Positions 35,745 to 44,067 of a stretch of 64,000 nt of DNA are shown one piece after another; position 1 is the first letter of the stretch; the number at the start of each line of letters is the position of its first letter. Made by a program: the position numbers and the translations under genes. The notes under the pieces were generated by a model. The model was not told the DNA's origin. It searched no databases and worked only from the letters and a program-made list of their open reading frames with translations. The stretch is from an uncultured Bacteroidales bacterium (lineage in GTDB: Bacteria; Bacteroidota; Bacteroidia; Bacteroidales; CAIXZF01): positions 1 to 64,000 of the forward strand of contig CAIXZF010000107.1 of assembly GCA_903923925.1 (NCBI GenBank). The letters are read 5' to 3'.

Positions 35745-35814
35745 GTTTGTTATTTTAATGTTAGTACTAAAAATGTTGACATGATAATACTTAGTTCATG
35801 TCAGGGAATTAATT

Positions 35815-36705
35815 TTACAAATCATCAGGTATTTCATTCTGTATATGCCTGATATCTTCAGGTTCGGCATGAATGTATACTTCGCTGCGGTCGATACGAG
35901 AACCGATCTCCTTCTCTATTGTATCGCAGATTTCATGCACCTGCAAAAGACTTAAATCGGGTTCGAGGTGAATATTGACTTTGATAAAAGTATCGGCTCC
36001 TGCCGTACGAACCTTTAAACTATGGAAATGCTTTATGGCCGGGAATTCTGCCAGGGTATTTTTTACAAGAATAATTGTTCCGTGAGGTGCTTTATCCAAT
36101 AGAACATCAATTGCTCTTCTGCCGAGCTTGTAACAAATAACCAGCACGATCACTGCAACCATTAAGGCTGCTATCGAATCAGCAAAATAAAATCCGAAGT
36201 TTGCGCAAATCAAACCAAGTAAAACAACTGCCGAACTCCAGATATCTGTTGAGAAATGAAGTGCATCTGCTTCAATAGCCTGACTGTTATATTTCTTGGC
36301 CACCCTGTGTAATGCCCGGGAGCGTGAGATATCCACAATAATTGAACTTATTACAACTATGTAACTCCAGGCACTTATTTCAATGTGAGTATTCCCGGAA
36401 AGCAATCGGTTTGACGCTTCATACACAATCCAAACGCAGGTAATAAGTAATAAAAATGTTTCAATCAGAGCCGAAAGGTTTTCGACTTTTCCATGTCCGT
36501 AATTATGTTCCTGGTCGGCAGGTTTATCGGAAACACTGACAGAGAAATAGGTAATTACAGCAGCAACCAAATCGAGTCCGGAATGAAGTGCCTCTGATAA
36601 TATCCCCAAACTCCCCGTCATAAGTCCAATGATTAATTTGAAGCCAGTTAGAAATATAGCAGCAAAAACAGATATCAGGGTGACCCTCTTTTTTTCTTTT
36701 TCCAT
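35815..36705 (-). CDS. Cation diffusion facilitator family transporter
   Basis: 296 aa, six membrane helices, exchanging Zn or another divalent metal for protons across the inner membrane. The metal site is formed by SEALHSGLDLV (helix II) and ADALHFSTDIW (helix V), the H/D-x-x-x-D pattern of the zinc-type members. The C-terminal cytoplasmic ferredoxin-like domain (HSLKVRTAGADTFIKVNIHL) is present, ending with HAEPEDI. The metal cannot be fixed from sequence, though H-x-x-x-D in both helices is usual for Zn/Cd. It lies upstream of the His-rich membrane protein gene. Confidence 0.93.
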   Translation of the reverse strand: MEKEKKRVTLISVFAAIFLTGFKLIIGLMTGSLGILSEALHSGLDLVAAVITYFSVSVSDKPADQEHNYGHGKVENLSALIETFLLLITCVWIVYEASNRLLSGNTHIEISAWSYIVVISSIIVDISRSRALHRVAKKYNSQAIEADALHFSTDIWSSAVVLLGLICANFGFYFADSIAALMVAVIVLVICYKLGRRAIDVLLDKAPHGTIILVKNTLAEFPAIKHFHSLKVRTAGADTFIKVNIHLEPDLSLLQVHEICDTIEKEIGSRIDRSEVYIHAEPEDIRHIQNEIPDDL

Positions 36706-36808
36706 AATAATATAAGGTTGTAAAACATATTCACATGCCGTTTACTGTAATGCATTATTGTTTAATAATGGAATCAGCAAGGCTAATAAAAAAAACAGGA
36801 AATCAGTA

Positions 36809-37117
36809 TTATGATTGTTTGGGCGGTTGCCAGAACGACGAGGTATAGGAATTTACCAGGGAAACGTTTAGTGCAGGAATGTATTCAATATTGGTATTTG
36901 GCATATCATGCCCATTAAACTGCTTATTTGCCAGTACTTCATGTTCCAGCCCGCCTGAATGTATTTGTTCCAAATGATTTGATAAATCAGTACATTCGGT
37001 ATGGACGCAATTTGAAGTTTGAAAGAATGAAGATTCGTACATTCCACCATCATATAGGAAGTGCATCAGGCTAACTGAAACCAGAATAATGTAAATGATA
37101 TGTGCAACATTTTTCAT
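36809..37117 (-). CDS. Small exported protein, 102 aa, unknown
   Basis: From ATG 37117 the protein starts MKNVAHIIYIILVSVSLMHF, a signal peptide or anchor; the frame is open 36 codons further but that part is basic and not signal-like. The rest is polar with His residues and two Cys (CVHTEC) and ends FWQPPKQS. Small exported proteins with such ends are, in my memory, found next to metal efflux genes in Bacteroidota; here the CDF gene is the next one downstream. No family can be named. A GC-rich inverted repeat (GCCCAG...CTGGGC, about 37188-37223) lies upstream. Confidence 0.5.
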   Translation of the reverse strand: MKNVAHIIYIILVSVSLMHFLYDGGMYESSFFQTSNCVHTECTDLSNHLEQIHSGGLEHEVLANKQFNGHDMPNTNIEYIPALNVSLVNSYTSSFWQPPKQS

Positions 37118-37232
37118 TGCTGCAAATATACTCAAAAAACCTGAGAAGTTTTTAATCTTTTCAGGCTTGCACTTCAATTTGTGGGAAGCCCAGTCAGGCT
37201 TTCTTCCTCTGACCGGGCTGGGCATTCTTGAA

Positions 37233-37637
37233 TTACCGAAGGATAAACGGAACGATAGTGGCGATAACCCCGGTGCATATTACCACCATGATAAAAAGAT
37301 TATACCTGACATTGTAATTGGTTAACAAGCTTGAATCGTAATATTTATCAACGTTCTGATCCTTATACATGGAAATCAGTCCATTAATGAGTTTGTTGCG
37401 GGTTTGACGGCCTTTTACCAGACCAAAAATCACTACAATATTTACCAGAACGATAAGCAACACAAAAACAAACATAACTGCAAGTGAAGATGATTCTGTC
37501 CTTGATTTCTCTACCATCCCTGAATTAACTGCTAATGTGATCAGATTTAGAATGATAGCGGAAAGAATAAAAATAATATCGGTTTTGGTATTTTGTTCCA
37601 ATTCCTTTGTAATGTGGTTATGAACATGTTCAATCAT
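37233..37637 (-). CDS. Membrane protein with three hydrophobic segments, unknown
   Basis: 134 aa. Helices are at about residues 20-40 (IIFILSAIILNLITLAV), 50-72 (LAVMFVFVLLIVLVNIVVIF) and 112-133 (YNLFIMVVICTGVIATIVPF), with a charged loop between the second and third. No family is recognised. It has a perfect Shine-Dalgarno AAAGGAGGT at 37651-37643, five bases before the ATG, which is rare in this phylum and marks the start beyond doubt. It precedes the small exported protein gene after 115 bases. Confidence 0.7.
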   Translation of the reverse strand: MIEHVHNHITKELEQNTKTDIIFILSAIILNLITLAVNSGMVEKSRTESSSLAVMFVFVLLIVLVNIVVIFGLVKGRQTRNKLINGLISMYKDQNVDKYYDSSLLTNYNVRYNLFIMVVICTGVIATIVPFILR

Positions 37638-37651
37638 TTGATACCTCCTTT
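37638..37651 (-). promoter_or_regulatory. Perfect Shine-Dalgarno site
   Basis: The complement reads AAAGGAGGT, a full match to the 16S rRNA 3' end, then five bases to ATG 37637. Most genes in this window lack any such site. Confidence 0.85.
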
Positions 37652-37729
37652 AATAATGTTAGATTTATTTCAAATATAGTATTTTTCGTATTCTGCTGAA
37701 AAAGTTTCTTCATTTATGAAGTATCCTGA

Positions 37730-38644
37730 TTATTCTTTAATAATTTTCTGAAAAGATACACCGTCCATGTTGCTGGCTTTTAACAGATAAATTCCTTTTG
37801 GTAAAGAACTTATGTCGATTTCAAGCGTACTGTTGGAAAATGTTTTTTCGATAATACACACGCCTGTTGAAGTATAGAGTTGCAGGTTGATCATTTTGAG
37901 ATCTGTGTTTTCAATGGTAAAAAATCCTTTTGAAGGGTTTGGATATACTTTAAACTCTTCTTGTTTTAGAGTGGATCCGATTCCGATATTAAGGTCTTTC
38001 ATGCATCGAATGCTCATTCCGATTCTTTTAGGTGTTGGATTTCGGTCGACTCCGGCATACATATTCCAGAAGTATCGGCTCCATGCATAAGCCCCCGTTG
38101 TTGTGCTAGTCCACCATAATCCGTTTTCATTGATGGTTGAAAAGCTGTTGTAAGGACCTCTCATTCCTCCTGGTAGTCCGGTAAATCCACTGCTGTTAGT
38201 AGCCCCGGCATTCGGTGCAAGCCAGTGCATGGTGCCAGCTTCTTTTAGTTTCCCTCCTGCAACAATGGATCCTCCCAGGAAATTCTCAAGGCTGGTCCAA
38301 TCTCCGTCACTGGGAACACGCCACCCTAATGGACAAATAAGATTGCTGTTATGAGCTGCATACCAATTATACAGTGAACCATAAACAGAATCATTTGAAG
38401 CAGAATCATTTCCATAATAACACCTGGCACCTGTGGTCAACGAACCCCAGGTTGTGCTATCGGTAACGTTCGGAATAAGATCGCCATTATTATAATGTAT
38501 TACCTTGAGGTTTTGCATCAACCACGCCTGATTTCCAATATGAACGGTGTCATATAAATTACCATCGTAGTCGTTGACGGTTTGAGCATGGCTTATCGCT
38601 GAAAGGACTAAAAATGCTGAAATTAAAAGTAATGTTCTTGCCAT
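37730..38644 (-). CDS. FISUMP-domain protein with T9SS sorting tail
   Basis: 304 aa, exported: signal LLLISAFLVLSAISHAQ. Residues ~25-215 are a FISUMP domain (Fibrobacter succinogenes major paralogous domain), seen in VHIGNQAWLMQNLKV, GSLYNWYAA, CPLGWRVPSDGDWTSLE, TGLPGGMRG and WWTSTTTGAYAWSRYF ending IGMSIRCMKD. The C-terminus (FKVYPNPSKGFFTIENTDL to LPKGIYLLKAS) is a T9SS type A sorting domain, so the protein is secreted and anchored at the cell surface. The role of FISUMP domains is not known. It is divergent from the HTH-TM gene. Confidence 0.9.
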   Translation of the reverse strand: MARTLLLISAFLVLSAISHAQTVNDYDGNLYDTVHIGNQAWLMQNLKVIHYNNGDLIPNVTDSTTWGSLTTGARCYYGNDSASNDSVYGSLYNWYAAHNSNLICPLGWRVPSDGDWTSLENFLGGSIVAGGKLKEAGTMHWLAPNAGATNSSGFTGLPGGMRGPYNSFSTINENGLWWTSTTTGAYAWSRYFWNMYAGVDRNPTPKRIGMSIRCMKDLNIGIGSTLKQEEFKVYPNPSKGFFTIENTDLKMINLQLYTSTGVCIIEKTFSNSTLEIDISSLPKGIYLLKASNMDGVSFQKIIKE

Positions 38645-38801
38645 ATCTATTTTTTTTTAATTTTGATTTTATTCTGTTTAATTACATTTTCGTTGACAAA
38701 ATTACCATAAGCAGAAAAAATCCATTTGTAATTGCATTGTAAAACACTTGTAAATTGTTTACAGGCGTTTTACGAACATAAATATTAATAATCTACCATC
38801 T

Positions 38802-39740
38802 TTGCAGGAAAAGGAAAAAAAATATTTTGAATTGCTTAAGCAAAAAATTGTAGTGATGATGCAATTATCCTATCCTGGAATTAATCCGTCAATTTCTGAT
38901 TGGAAGGGACAAGAGCTAACAGACTTTCAGGAAGATCTGCGGATAAAGGTGAATGCAAATATAAGTGAGAAGTGGTTTTATACACATATGAAATCGACTC
39001 ATACAGCATTGCCAAGGATTGATATGCTTAATTTCCTGAGCCGATATGCTGGCTATTCAAACTGGGATGATTTTGTTTTTAAAAACAGACCTGAAGAAAA
39101 TGTACAACAGCTATCTCAGCCTAATACGTACAGGTATTTTTATTTAATTCCACTGCTGGCAATTCTTGTTTTAGGAGCTTTGTTCGGATTGTTTAAAATA
39201 TTCAATACAAGGGAGTATAAATTTACTTTTATTGATGCTGACACAAGAGATACCATTAATAATAGTAAAACGGAGGTGATTATACTTCCGGAAACCGAAT
39301 CACCGCTTCATTATCTTGTTCAATCCGATGGTTGTTTCAGACTGAAGACAGATAAAAGTAAAATCAGGATGATTGTCAAATCACCATATTATCAGGCAGA
39401 TACAATATCAAGAATTGTAACGAAGTTAAACAGGGATGAATTGATTATGCTCCGGCCGGACGACTATGCATTGATGATTCATTATTTCTCAACGATGAAG
39501 ATTGATGACTGGGAGAAGCGCCGCAATCGCCTTGATGCTATGATTGATGATGAAGCAATGATTTATCAGGTAATAAATGCACGGAATGAAACCGGGGTAG
39601 CAATTTTCAATAAACAGGAGTTCATCGACAAGCTTACCATGCCTGTTGGCAGTCTGAAGAATATTGAAATTCTGGGATCGAACCTTAGGGCTGGAAAAAT
39701 TATGGTTTTACGTTTTCAACTTAATCGCAGTAAACCATGA
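38802..39740 (+). CDS. Predicted HTH - transmembrane - extracytoplasmic sensor protein
   Basis: 312 aa. Residues 1-95 resemble a DNA-binding-like module common in Bacteroidota: a helical part, then MKSTHTALPRIDMLNFLSRY and AGYSNWDDFVF. One membrane helix follows (FYLIPLLAILVLGALFGLF, about 108-128), and the rest is beta-rich (FTFIDADTRDTINNSKTEV, SDGCFRLKTDKSKIRMIVKS), like a small carboxypeptidase-regulatory or PEGA-type sandwich. This predicts a one-component membrane regulator, by pattern only. The frame opens with TTG 38802; an upstream in-frame stop excludes a longer form, and ATG 38856 is the next choice. Its stop overlaps the next gene by four bases. Confidence 0.55.
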   Translation: MQEKEKKYFELLKQKIVVMMQLSYPGINPSISDWKGQELTDFQEDLRIKVNANISEKWFYTHMKSTHTALPRIDMLNFLSRYAGYSNWDDFVFKNRPEENVQQLSQPNTYRYFYLIPLLAILVLGALFGLFKIFNTREYKFTFIDADTRDTINNSKTEVIILPETESPLHYLVQSDGCFRLKTDKSKIRMIVKSPYYQADTISRIVTKLNRDELIMLRPDDYALMIHYFSTMKIDDWEKRRNRLDAMIDDEAMIYQVINARNETGVAIFNKQEFIDKLTMPVGSLKNIEILGSNLRAGKIMVLRFQLNRSKP

Positions 39741-40393
39741 AATGGCTTTTAAAAATATCAGTTTTGTTGCTGATGTATCTTTTGTTTAGCTCCAAGAGCT
39801 GCGACAATGGTGAGCAAAGGGAGGCAATTCGTGACCTCACCACTCTTAAAACCATCCGCGACAGTATCTGTTCTACGTTCAGTTCAGAAAGACCCTCAGG
39901 ATATGCTTTGGTTGGTTTTGAAGAAAGTGCAAAGATGAAAAGTTCTGATTTGATGGATTACCTGCGAATTGTTTCAGATACCGCAACTGTGCCAACTTTC
40001 AGGAAGCAGGCAAAAAAACTGCTAAAGAATATGTTTGCCTGCAATAATTGCATTATTACCTTTAATTACGGTGACAAAGCGAAGAAAGAAACTGTCGCTA
40101 TCTCTGATTTTGTTGATTTACAATCAGATATCAATAAATATTTTGGAAACTTGGAGGCTGATTCTATATGGCTTATTGACAGACTTCAGCCAGAAGGTGA
40201 TTCTGTTTTTACAGGAAAGCTTGGGTATAGATTAAAAGCAATATCGACGGCAAGCTATTACAGGTATAATACTTATGTTAATGGGACAATAGAATTTTCC
40301 ACAGCAAAGAGGTCGAAAAAGTTTGGCAAACAAGCACTAAGTGTTTGGACGGTTTTGTATAGGAATATAGAGATTTCACCAACTGGGATTTAA
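39737..40393 (+). CDS. Exported protein, 218 aa, partner of the HTH-TM gene
   Basis: The start overlaps the previous stop by four bases (ATGA), so the two are translated together. The N-terminus (LLKISVLLLMYLLFSSKSC) is a signal with a Cys at about residue 22, possibly a lipoprotein, although the Lys before the Cys is not typical of a lipobox. The mature part has a second Cys pair (FACNNCIITFNYGDK). No family is recognised. Residues 90-150 may form a helical then beta unit. The joint arrangement suggests it acts with, or is sensed by, the membrane regulator. Confidence 0.6.
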   Translation: MKWLLKISVLLLMYLLFSSKSCDNGEQREAIRDLTTLKTIRDSICSTFSSERPSGYALVGFEESAKMKSSDLMDYLRIVSDTATVPTFRKQAKKLLKNMFACNNCIITFNYGDKAKKETVAISDFVDLQSDINKYFGNLEADSIWLIDRLQPEGDSVFTGKLGYRLKAISTASYYRYNTYVNGTIEFSTAKRSKKFGKQALSVWTVLYRNIEISPTGI

Positions 40394-40402
40394 GTGAAAT
40401 AC

Positions 40403-40443
40403 AAAAAAGAGGCTGATTCAACTTTTGAATGCAGCCTCTTTTT
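40403..40443. terminator. Terminator hairpin, GAGGCTG family copy 2
   Basis: AAAAAAGAGGCTG (40403-40415) pairs with CAGCCTCTTTTT (40432-40443). It lies between convergent genes and has A and T flanks, so it can serve both. Its loop, read on the other strand, resembles that of copy 3 at 56084-56127. Confidence 0.88.
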
Positions 40444-40522
40444 AAGAAATGTTATTCCAATGGAAATCTGAAAAACTCCTGTTTTAGTTCGTTTCAGGTT
40501 CGGTTCACAATAAATAACTGAA

Positions 40523-42781
40523 TCAGATTGTAATATCCTCGTCTTTTAGCGACCAACCTGTTTTAAGTCCAATTACGAACCATGCAAGTCCAACAGAGCC
40601 TGCAGCAAAGATTGTATCACCAAAAACGCGCATCCATCTGAAAGTCGCCATGGTAGGAGTCTGAAGGAATTCTGCAGAGCGTGCATACCACATTCCATGA
40701 TTAACACTGGCTACTGTTTGAGCCAGTCCTACAGGTAAAAGGCTAAGTAATAACATCAGCATTAAACCTGAATTGATTGCCCAGAATGAGAATTTCATAA
40801 CAGAGTCCTTCCATACTTTACGTACGGTCATGCTGCGTAAAACAAAAAGCATGAGGCCAATGCCCAACATTCCGTAAACTCCGAAAAGTGCTGCATGTCC
40901 GTGCAAAGGTGTAGTATTAAGGCCCTGCATGTAATATAAAGCGATAGGAGGATTGATAAGGAATCCGAATATTCCGGCACCAACGAGGTTCCAGAATGCT
41001 ACTGAAATGAGGCAGTAAATCGGCCACTTATAGGCAATTATCCAATTGGTTGCCCGAGAAATGCGGAGGTTGTGGTATGCTTCGAAGCCCATAAGCACGA
41101 GTGGAACAACTTCGAGTGCACTGAAGGTAGCACCAAGAGCCAGCACGGCAACGGGCGTACCAGAGAAATACAGGTGATGAAAAGTTCCGATTATACCACC
41201 AGCCAGGTATACAATTGTCGCAAAAAGCACTGAACTTGTTGCAGATTTGATTTTCAGCAATCCTAGTCTTACGAAAAGGAAGGCAGACACTACAGTAGCG
41301 AATACTTCAAAGAAACCCTCAACCCAAAGATGAACAACCCACCAGCGCCAGTATTCAGCAATTGAAAGGTGCGTTTGACGACCCCACATTAGTCCTGCTC
41401 CATAGAAAGCTGCAATAGCAACAGAAGCAATAATAAATAAAGTCAGGAGCTGACGGTTTTCAGAAGGAACTTTTAAAGCTGGCAGAAGCGCTCTGACCAT
41501 TAGTACAAGCCACAAAACTAAGCCGATGAATAGAAATATCTGCCAAAATCTGCCGAGATCAACATATTCGTATCCCTGGTGTCCGAACCAAAAATTCTGA
41601 ACATAACCCAATTTCTGCATTACACCAAACCATTGACCAGCAAGCGAGCCCACAACAATTATCAGGAGTGCAAGGAAAAGAAAATTTACACCGAATTTCT
41701 GAAATTTGGGTTCATAGCCTGATACAGCAGGTGCAATATACAATCCAGTGGCCAGCCATGAAGTTGCGATCCAGAAAATGGCAATTTGCACATGCCAGGT
41801 ACGACTAACAGCATAAGGCAGAATATTACTCAAATCAAGGCCGTAAAAGAAATTCCCTTCAACACCAAAATGTGCTGTAATTATCCCAAAAATGACCTGC
41901 ACAACCAATAAAGCAGATACAATCCAGAAATATTTAAGGGTTGCTTTCATAGAAGGCGTTGCATTTATACCCATTAATGGATCTGAAGCCGGAAGGTTTT
42001 CTTTAGATTCTTCATCGGATTTGTGCCTGGCGTAATAATATGCCAGCAATCCAATACCCAGGAGCAACATTATAACGCTGAATCCGGTCCATAACAGCAG
42101 TGAACCAGCTGGCTTATTACCGATTGTTTCATCAGGAGGCCAATTGTTTGTATAGGTAATTGTTTTACCGGGACGCTCAGTAATGCATGCCCAGGATGCC
42201 CAGAAAAAGAAGGCATTCATTTTATTCATCCGGTCAATGCTTTTTACAGAGTTTGCCGGAATAGAATAGGCTGATCTGAGTTTTGCCTGATTCGGGTCGT
42301 TCATAAAAAGACCGCTGTAAAACTTCATATTATCAGCTATAGCAGCAGCCATCAGGCTGTCAATTATAAGTGTTTGCGTTTCTTCATTGTAAGTATTGGT
42401 ACGAATAGCCAGCTTGAGCCGTTCTTTCAGCGCTGCCTGTTTTTCTGCACCAATTTGATTAAACGCTAAATGATAGTCCTTTTGGGAATATGCATTTAAA
42501 ATAAATTCAGATAGCTTATGAAGCCAATCTGCTGTCCAGTCGGGCGCTACATAGGAACCATGCCCCCAAATTGTCCCTACTTCCTGGCCACCGATCGATT
42601 GCCATACGTTCTGCCCGTCTTTAATATCCTGTGATGTGAACAGTAGCTTATGGTCTGCTGTAACTACTTTTTCAGGAATGGGAGGTTTCTGGTGGTATAT
42701 TTCGTATCCGAAATACCCCAGTATACCAAAAGAAATTGTTAGTACTGCTACAAAAATCACCCAGAGTTTGTTTCTTTTCAT
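40523..42781 (-). CDS. norZ: Quinol-dependent nitric oxide reductase (qNOR)
   Basis: Inner-membrane enzyme that reduces two NO to N2O with electrons from quinol; 752 aa, the usual size of the fused form. The N-terminal extracytoplasmic cytochrome c-like fold without heme is seen in FTSQDIKDGQNVWQSIGGQE and VGTIWGHGSYVAPDW. Heme and non-heme iron ligands are in SRTWHVQIAIFW, VVHLWVEGFFEVF (with catalytic Glu residues), GGIIGTFHHLYFSG and HGHAALFGVYG. It serves NO detoxification or partial denitrification; no other denitrification gene is near. An NlpE-like gene lies upstream, with a promoter and palindromic operator between. Confidence 0.96.
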   Translation of the reverse strand: MKRNKLWVIFVAVLTISFGILGYFGYEIYHQKPPIPEKVVTADHKLLFTSQDIKDGQNVWQSIGGQEVGTIWGHGSYVAPDWTADWLHKLSEFILNAYSQKDYHLAFNQIGAEKQAALKERLKLAIRTNTYNEETQTLIIDSLMAAAIADNMKFYSGLFMNDPNQAKLRSAYSIPANSVKSIDRMNKMNAFFFWASWACITERPGKTITYTNNWPPDETIGNKPAGSLLLWTGFSVIMLLLGIGLLAYYYARHKSDEESKENLPASDPLMGINATPSMKATLKYFWIVSALLVVQVIFGIITAHFGVEGNFFYGLDLSNILPYAVSRTWHVQIAIFWIATSWLATGLYIAPAVSGYEPKFQKFGVNFLFLALLIIVVGSLAGQWFGVMQKLGYVQNFWFGHQGYEYVDLGRFWQIFLFIGLVLWLVLMVRALLPALKVPSENRQLLTLFIIASVAIAAFYGAGLMWGRQTHLSIAEYWRWWVVHLWVEGFFEVFATVVSAFLFVRLGLLKIKSATSSVLFATIVYLAGGIIGTFHHLYFSGTPVAVLALGATFSALEVVPLVLMGFEAYHNLRISRATNWIIAYKWPIYCLISVAFWNLVGAGIFGFLINPPIALYYMQGLNTTPLHGHAALFGVYGMLGIGLMLFVLRSMTVRKVWKDSVMKFSFWAINSGLMLMLLLSLLPVGLAQTVASVNHGMWYARSAEFLQTPTMATFRWMRVFGDTIFAAGSVGLAWFVIGLKTGWSLKDEDITI

Positions 42782-42854
42782 ATAGTTTTATTTAAGTTAT
42801 TATTCGTAAATTTTCTTCATAAATTCTAAAAGAAGTAATTAGGTAACGAAATAC

Positions 42855-42884
42855 CAAAATTAAACAATGTTTTGTTTCAAACAA
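42855..42884 (-). promoter_or_regulatory. qNOR promoter with overlapping palindromic operator
   Basis: Read leftward, TTG (42884-42882), a 19-base spacer and TAATTTTG (42862-42855) form a Bacteroidota-type promoter. A perfect 13-bp palindrome TTGTTTCAAACAA (42872-42884) covers the -33 element. The form TTG-N7-CAA suits a CRP/FNR-family regulator, such as an NO- or redox-sensing one. A site over the -33 element could be repression or class II activation. Confidence 0.65.
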
Positions 42885-42908
42885 TAATTTCAGAAAATAA
42901 AAGAAGAA

Positions 42909-43367
42909 TTATTCGAAGTTACCGATCCGGGAAAGTTGGTAATTCTGTTTGGATTTGATTATATTACCCTGATTATCAAGCCAGAGGAGATTTTTTCCCA
43001 TTTGTTTGAGGTAAAGGTTTTCCTGAGGTAATTCGAGAAGGAGATTTCTACTGCCAGTTACCGACCATTGCCCTGCTTCAATAAAAGTGTTATGGTCGGC
43101 TGGTTTGCCAAGATAAGTTGACTTAAGAATGAAAGTACTATCAGGATTCATAGTCAGGGTATATTCAATTCCCGAACAATCAGTACATGGCAACATTCCC
43201 ATATAGATTCCAGGTATTTGAAAAGTAGTGTCAGGCTGTTTGTTATTATCGGCATTACCATGGATATTATCTGTCTTTGTAGTACAGGAAATACCTGAAT
43301 AAAGCAGAAAAATAGTAATTATAACGCGATTTACAAATCTGGGAATACTACGTAAGATTGACGACAT
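42909..43367 (-). CDS. NlpE-like lipoprotein
   Basis: 152 aa from ATG 43367, which gives a signal ending in a lipid-attachment Cys (IITIFLLYSGISC, about residue 28). The open frame is 16 codons longer, but the added part is hydrophobic and unneeded. The core matches NlpE N-terminal domain: IPGIYMGMLPCTDCSGIEYT with its C-x-x-C, YTLTMNPDSTFILKSTYLGK and GQWSVTG. NlpE in enterobacteria senses surface contact and copper; Bacteroidota forms are shorter and of unclear role. It lies 127 bases upstream of the qNOR gene. Confidence 0.85.
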   Translation of the reverse strand: MSSILRSIPRFVNRVIITIFLLYSGISCTTKTDNIHGNADNNKQPDTTFQIPGIYMGMLPCTDCSGIEYTLTMNPDSTFILKSTYLGKPADHNTFIEAGQWSVTGSRNLLLELPQENLYLKQMGKNLLWLDNQGNIIKSKQNYQLSRIGNFE

Positions 43368-43427
43368 GTTGCCTACTTGAGGGGGTAAAAGTATAAAAAT
43401 TAATTCTTTACCCAACAGGAAAAGCAG

Positions 43428-43940
43428 TTAATGAATTACATTATTCTTTTCAGAATGGATAATCACACCGCCCGGAATATTTTTGAGGATTCTCTTGATA
43501 AGGAAATTGTAACCTTCCAGGTGAAATTCATTTTCTTTAACGTGAATAACCAATTCAAAATTATTGGTGGAAAAGATGTTGCTAATAGTTGACCGGATAA
43601 GTAAGACTTCACTTGTTTCACTAACGACTTCGAGATTGTAATTTCTGAGATTTTTTTTAATTACATTCAGGAATGCTGCTCCTGTAGCTGTGGAAATATC
43701 GTATTCAGAGGTTCTGTACCAAATAGTCATAATCATAGCAAACACTATCGATAGAGCTAGTCCACCCAGAATTATTCGTGGAATCTCATCGAAAGGCTCA
43801 TTGAAAAAAACAATTGAGATTAATGTAAATGAAGCCAACGAAAAAATGAGTGTAATTTTCAAACATCGAAGAAAAGTATTGATGTTTGAAAAAAACATTT
43901 GTATGCTAAAATGACTTATTATTATTGCCGGGAACTGCAT
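43428..43940 (-). CDS. Two-helix membrane protein, unknown
   Basis: 170 aa. Two membrane helices at about residues 25-47 (LKITLIFSLASFTLISIVFF) and 57-73 (LGGLALSIVFAMIMTIWY), then a soluble C-terminal domain of alternating strands (YNLEVVSETSEVLLIRSTI, FELVIHVKENEFHLEGYNF). I do not recognise the family. The start may be ATG 43940 or a Met at codon 15 (43898). It lies 60 bases upstream of the NlpE-like gene. Confidence 0.55.
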   Translation of the reverse strand: MQFPAIIISHFSIQMFFSNINTFLRCLKITLIFSLASFTLISIVFFNEPFDEIPRIILGGLALSIVFAMIMTIWYRTSEYDISTATGAAFLNVIKKNLRNYNLEVVSETSEVLLIRSTISNIFSTNNFELVIHVKENEFHLEGYNFLIKRILKNIPGGVIIHSEKNNVIH

Positions 43941-44067
43941 AATCTCTATAAAAAGATAAAATTACGGAAGTAAGAGATATGATCCCTGACGAACTAATAA
44001 ACAGAGTGATTTAATAGGTAGATGGGGTGATTTTATTAATAGATGGTAGATTAAAAAATTTGAGTTG

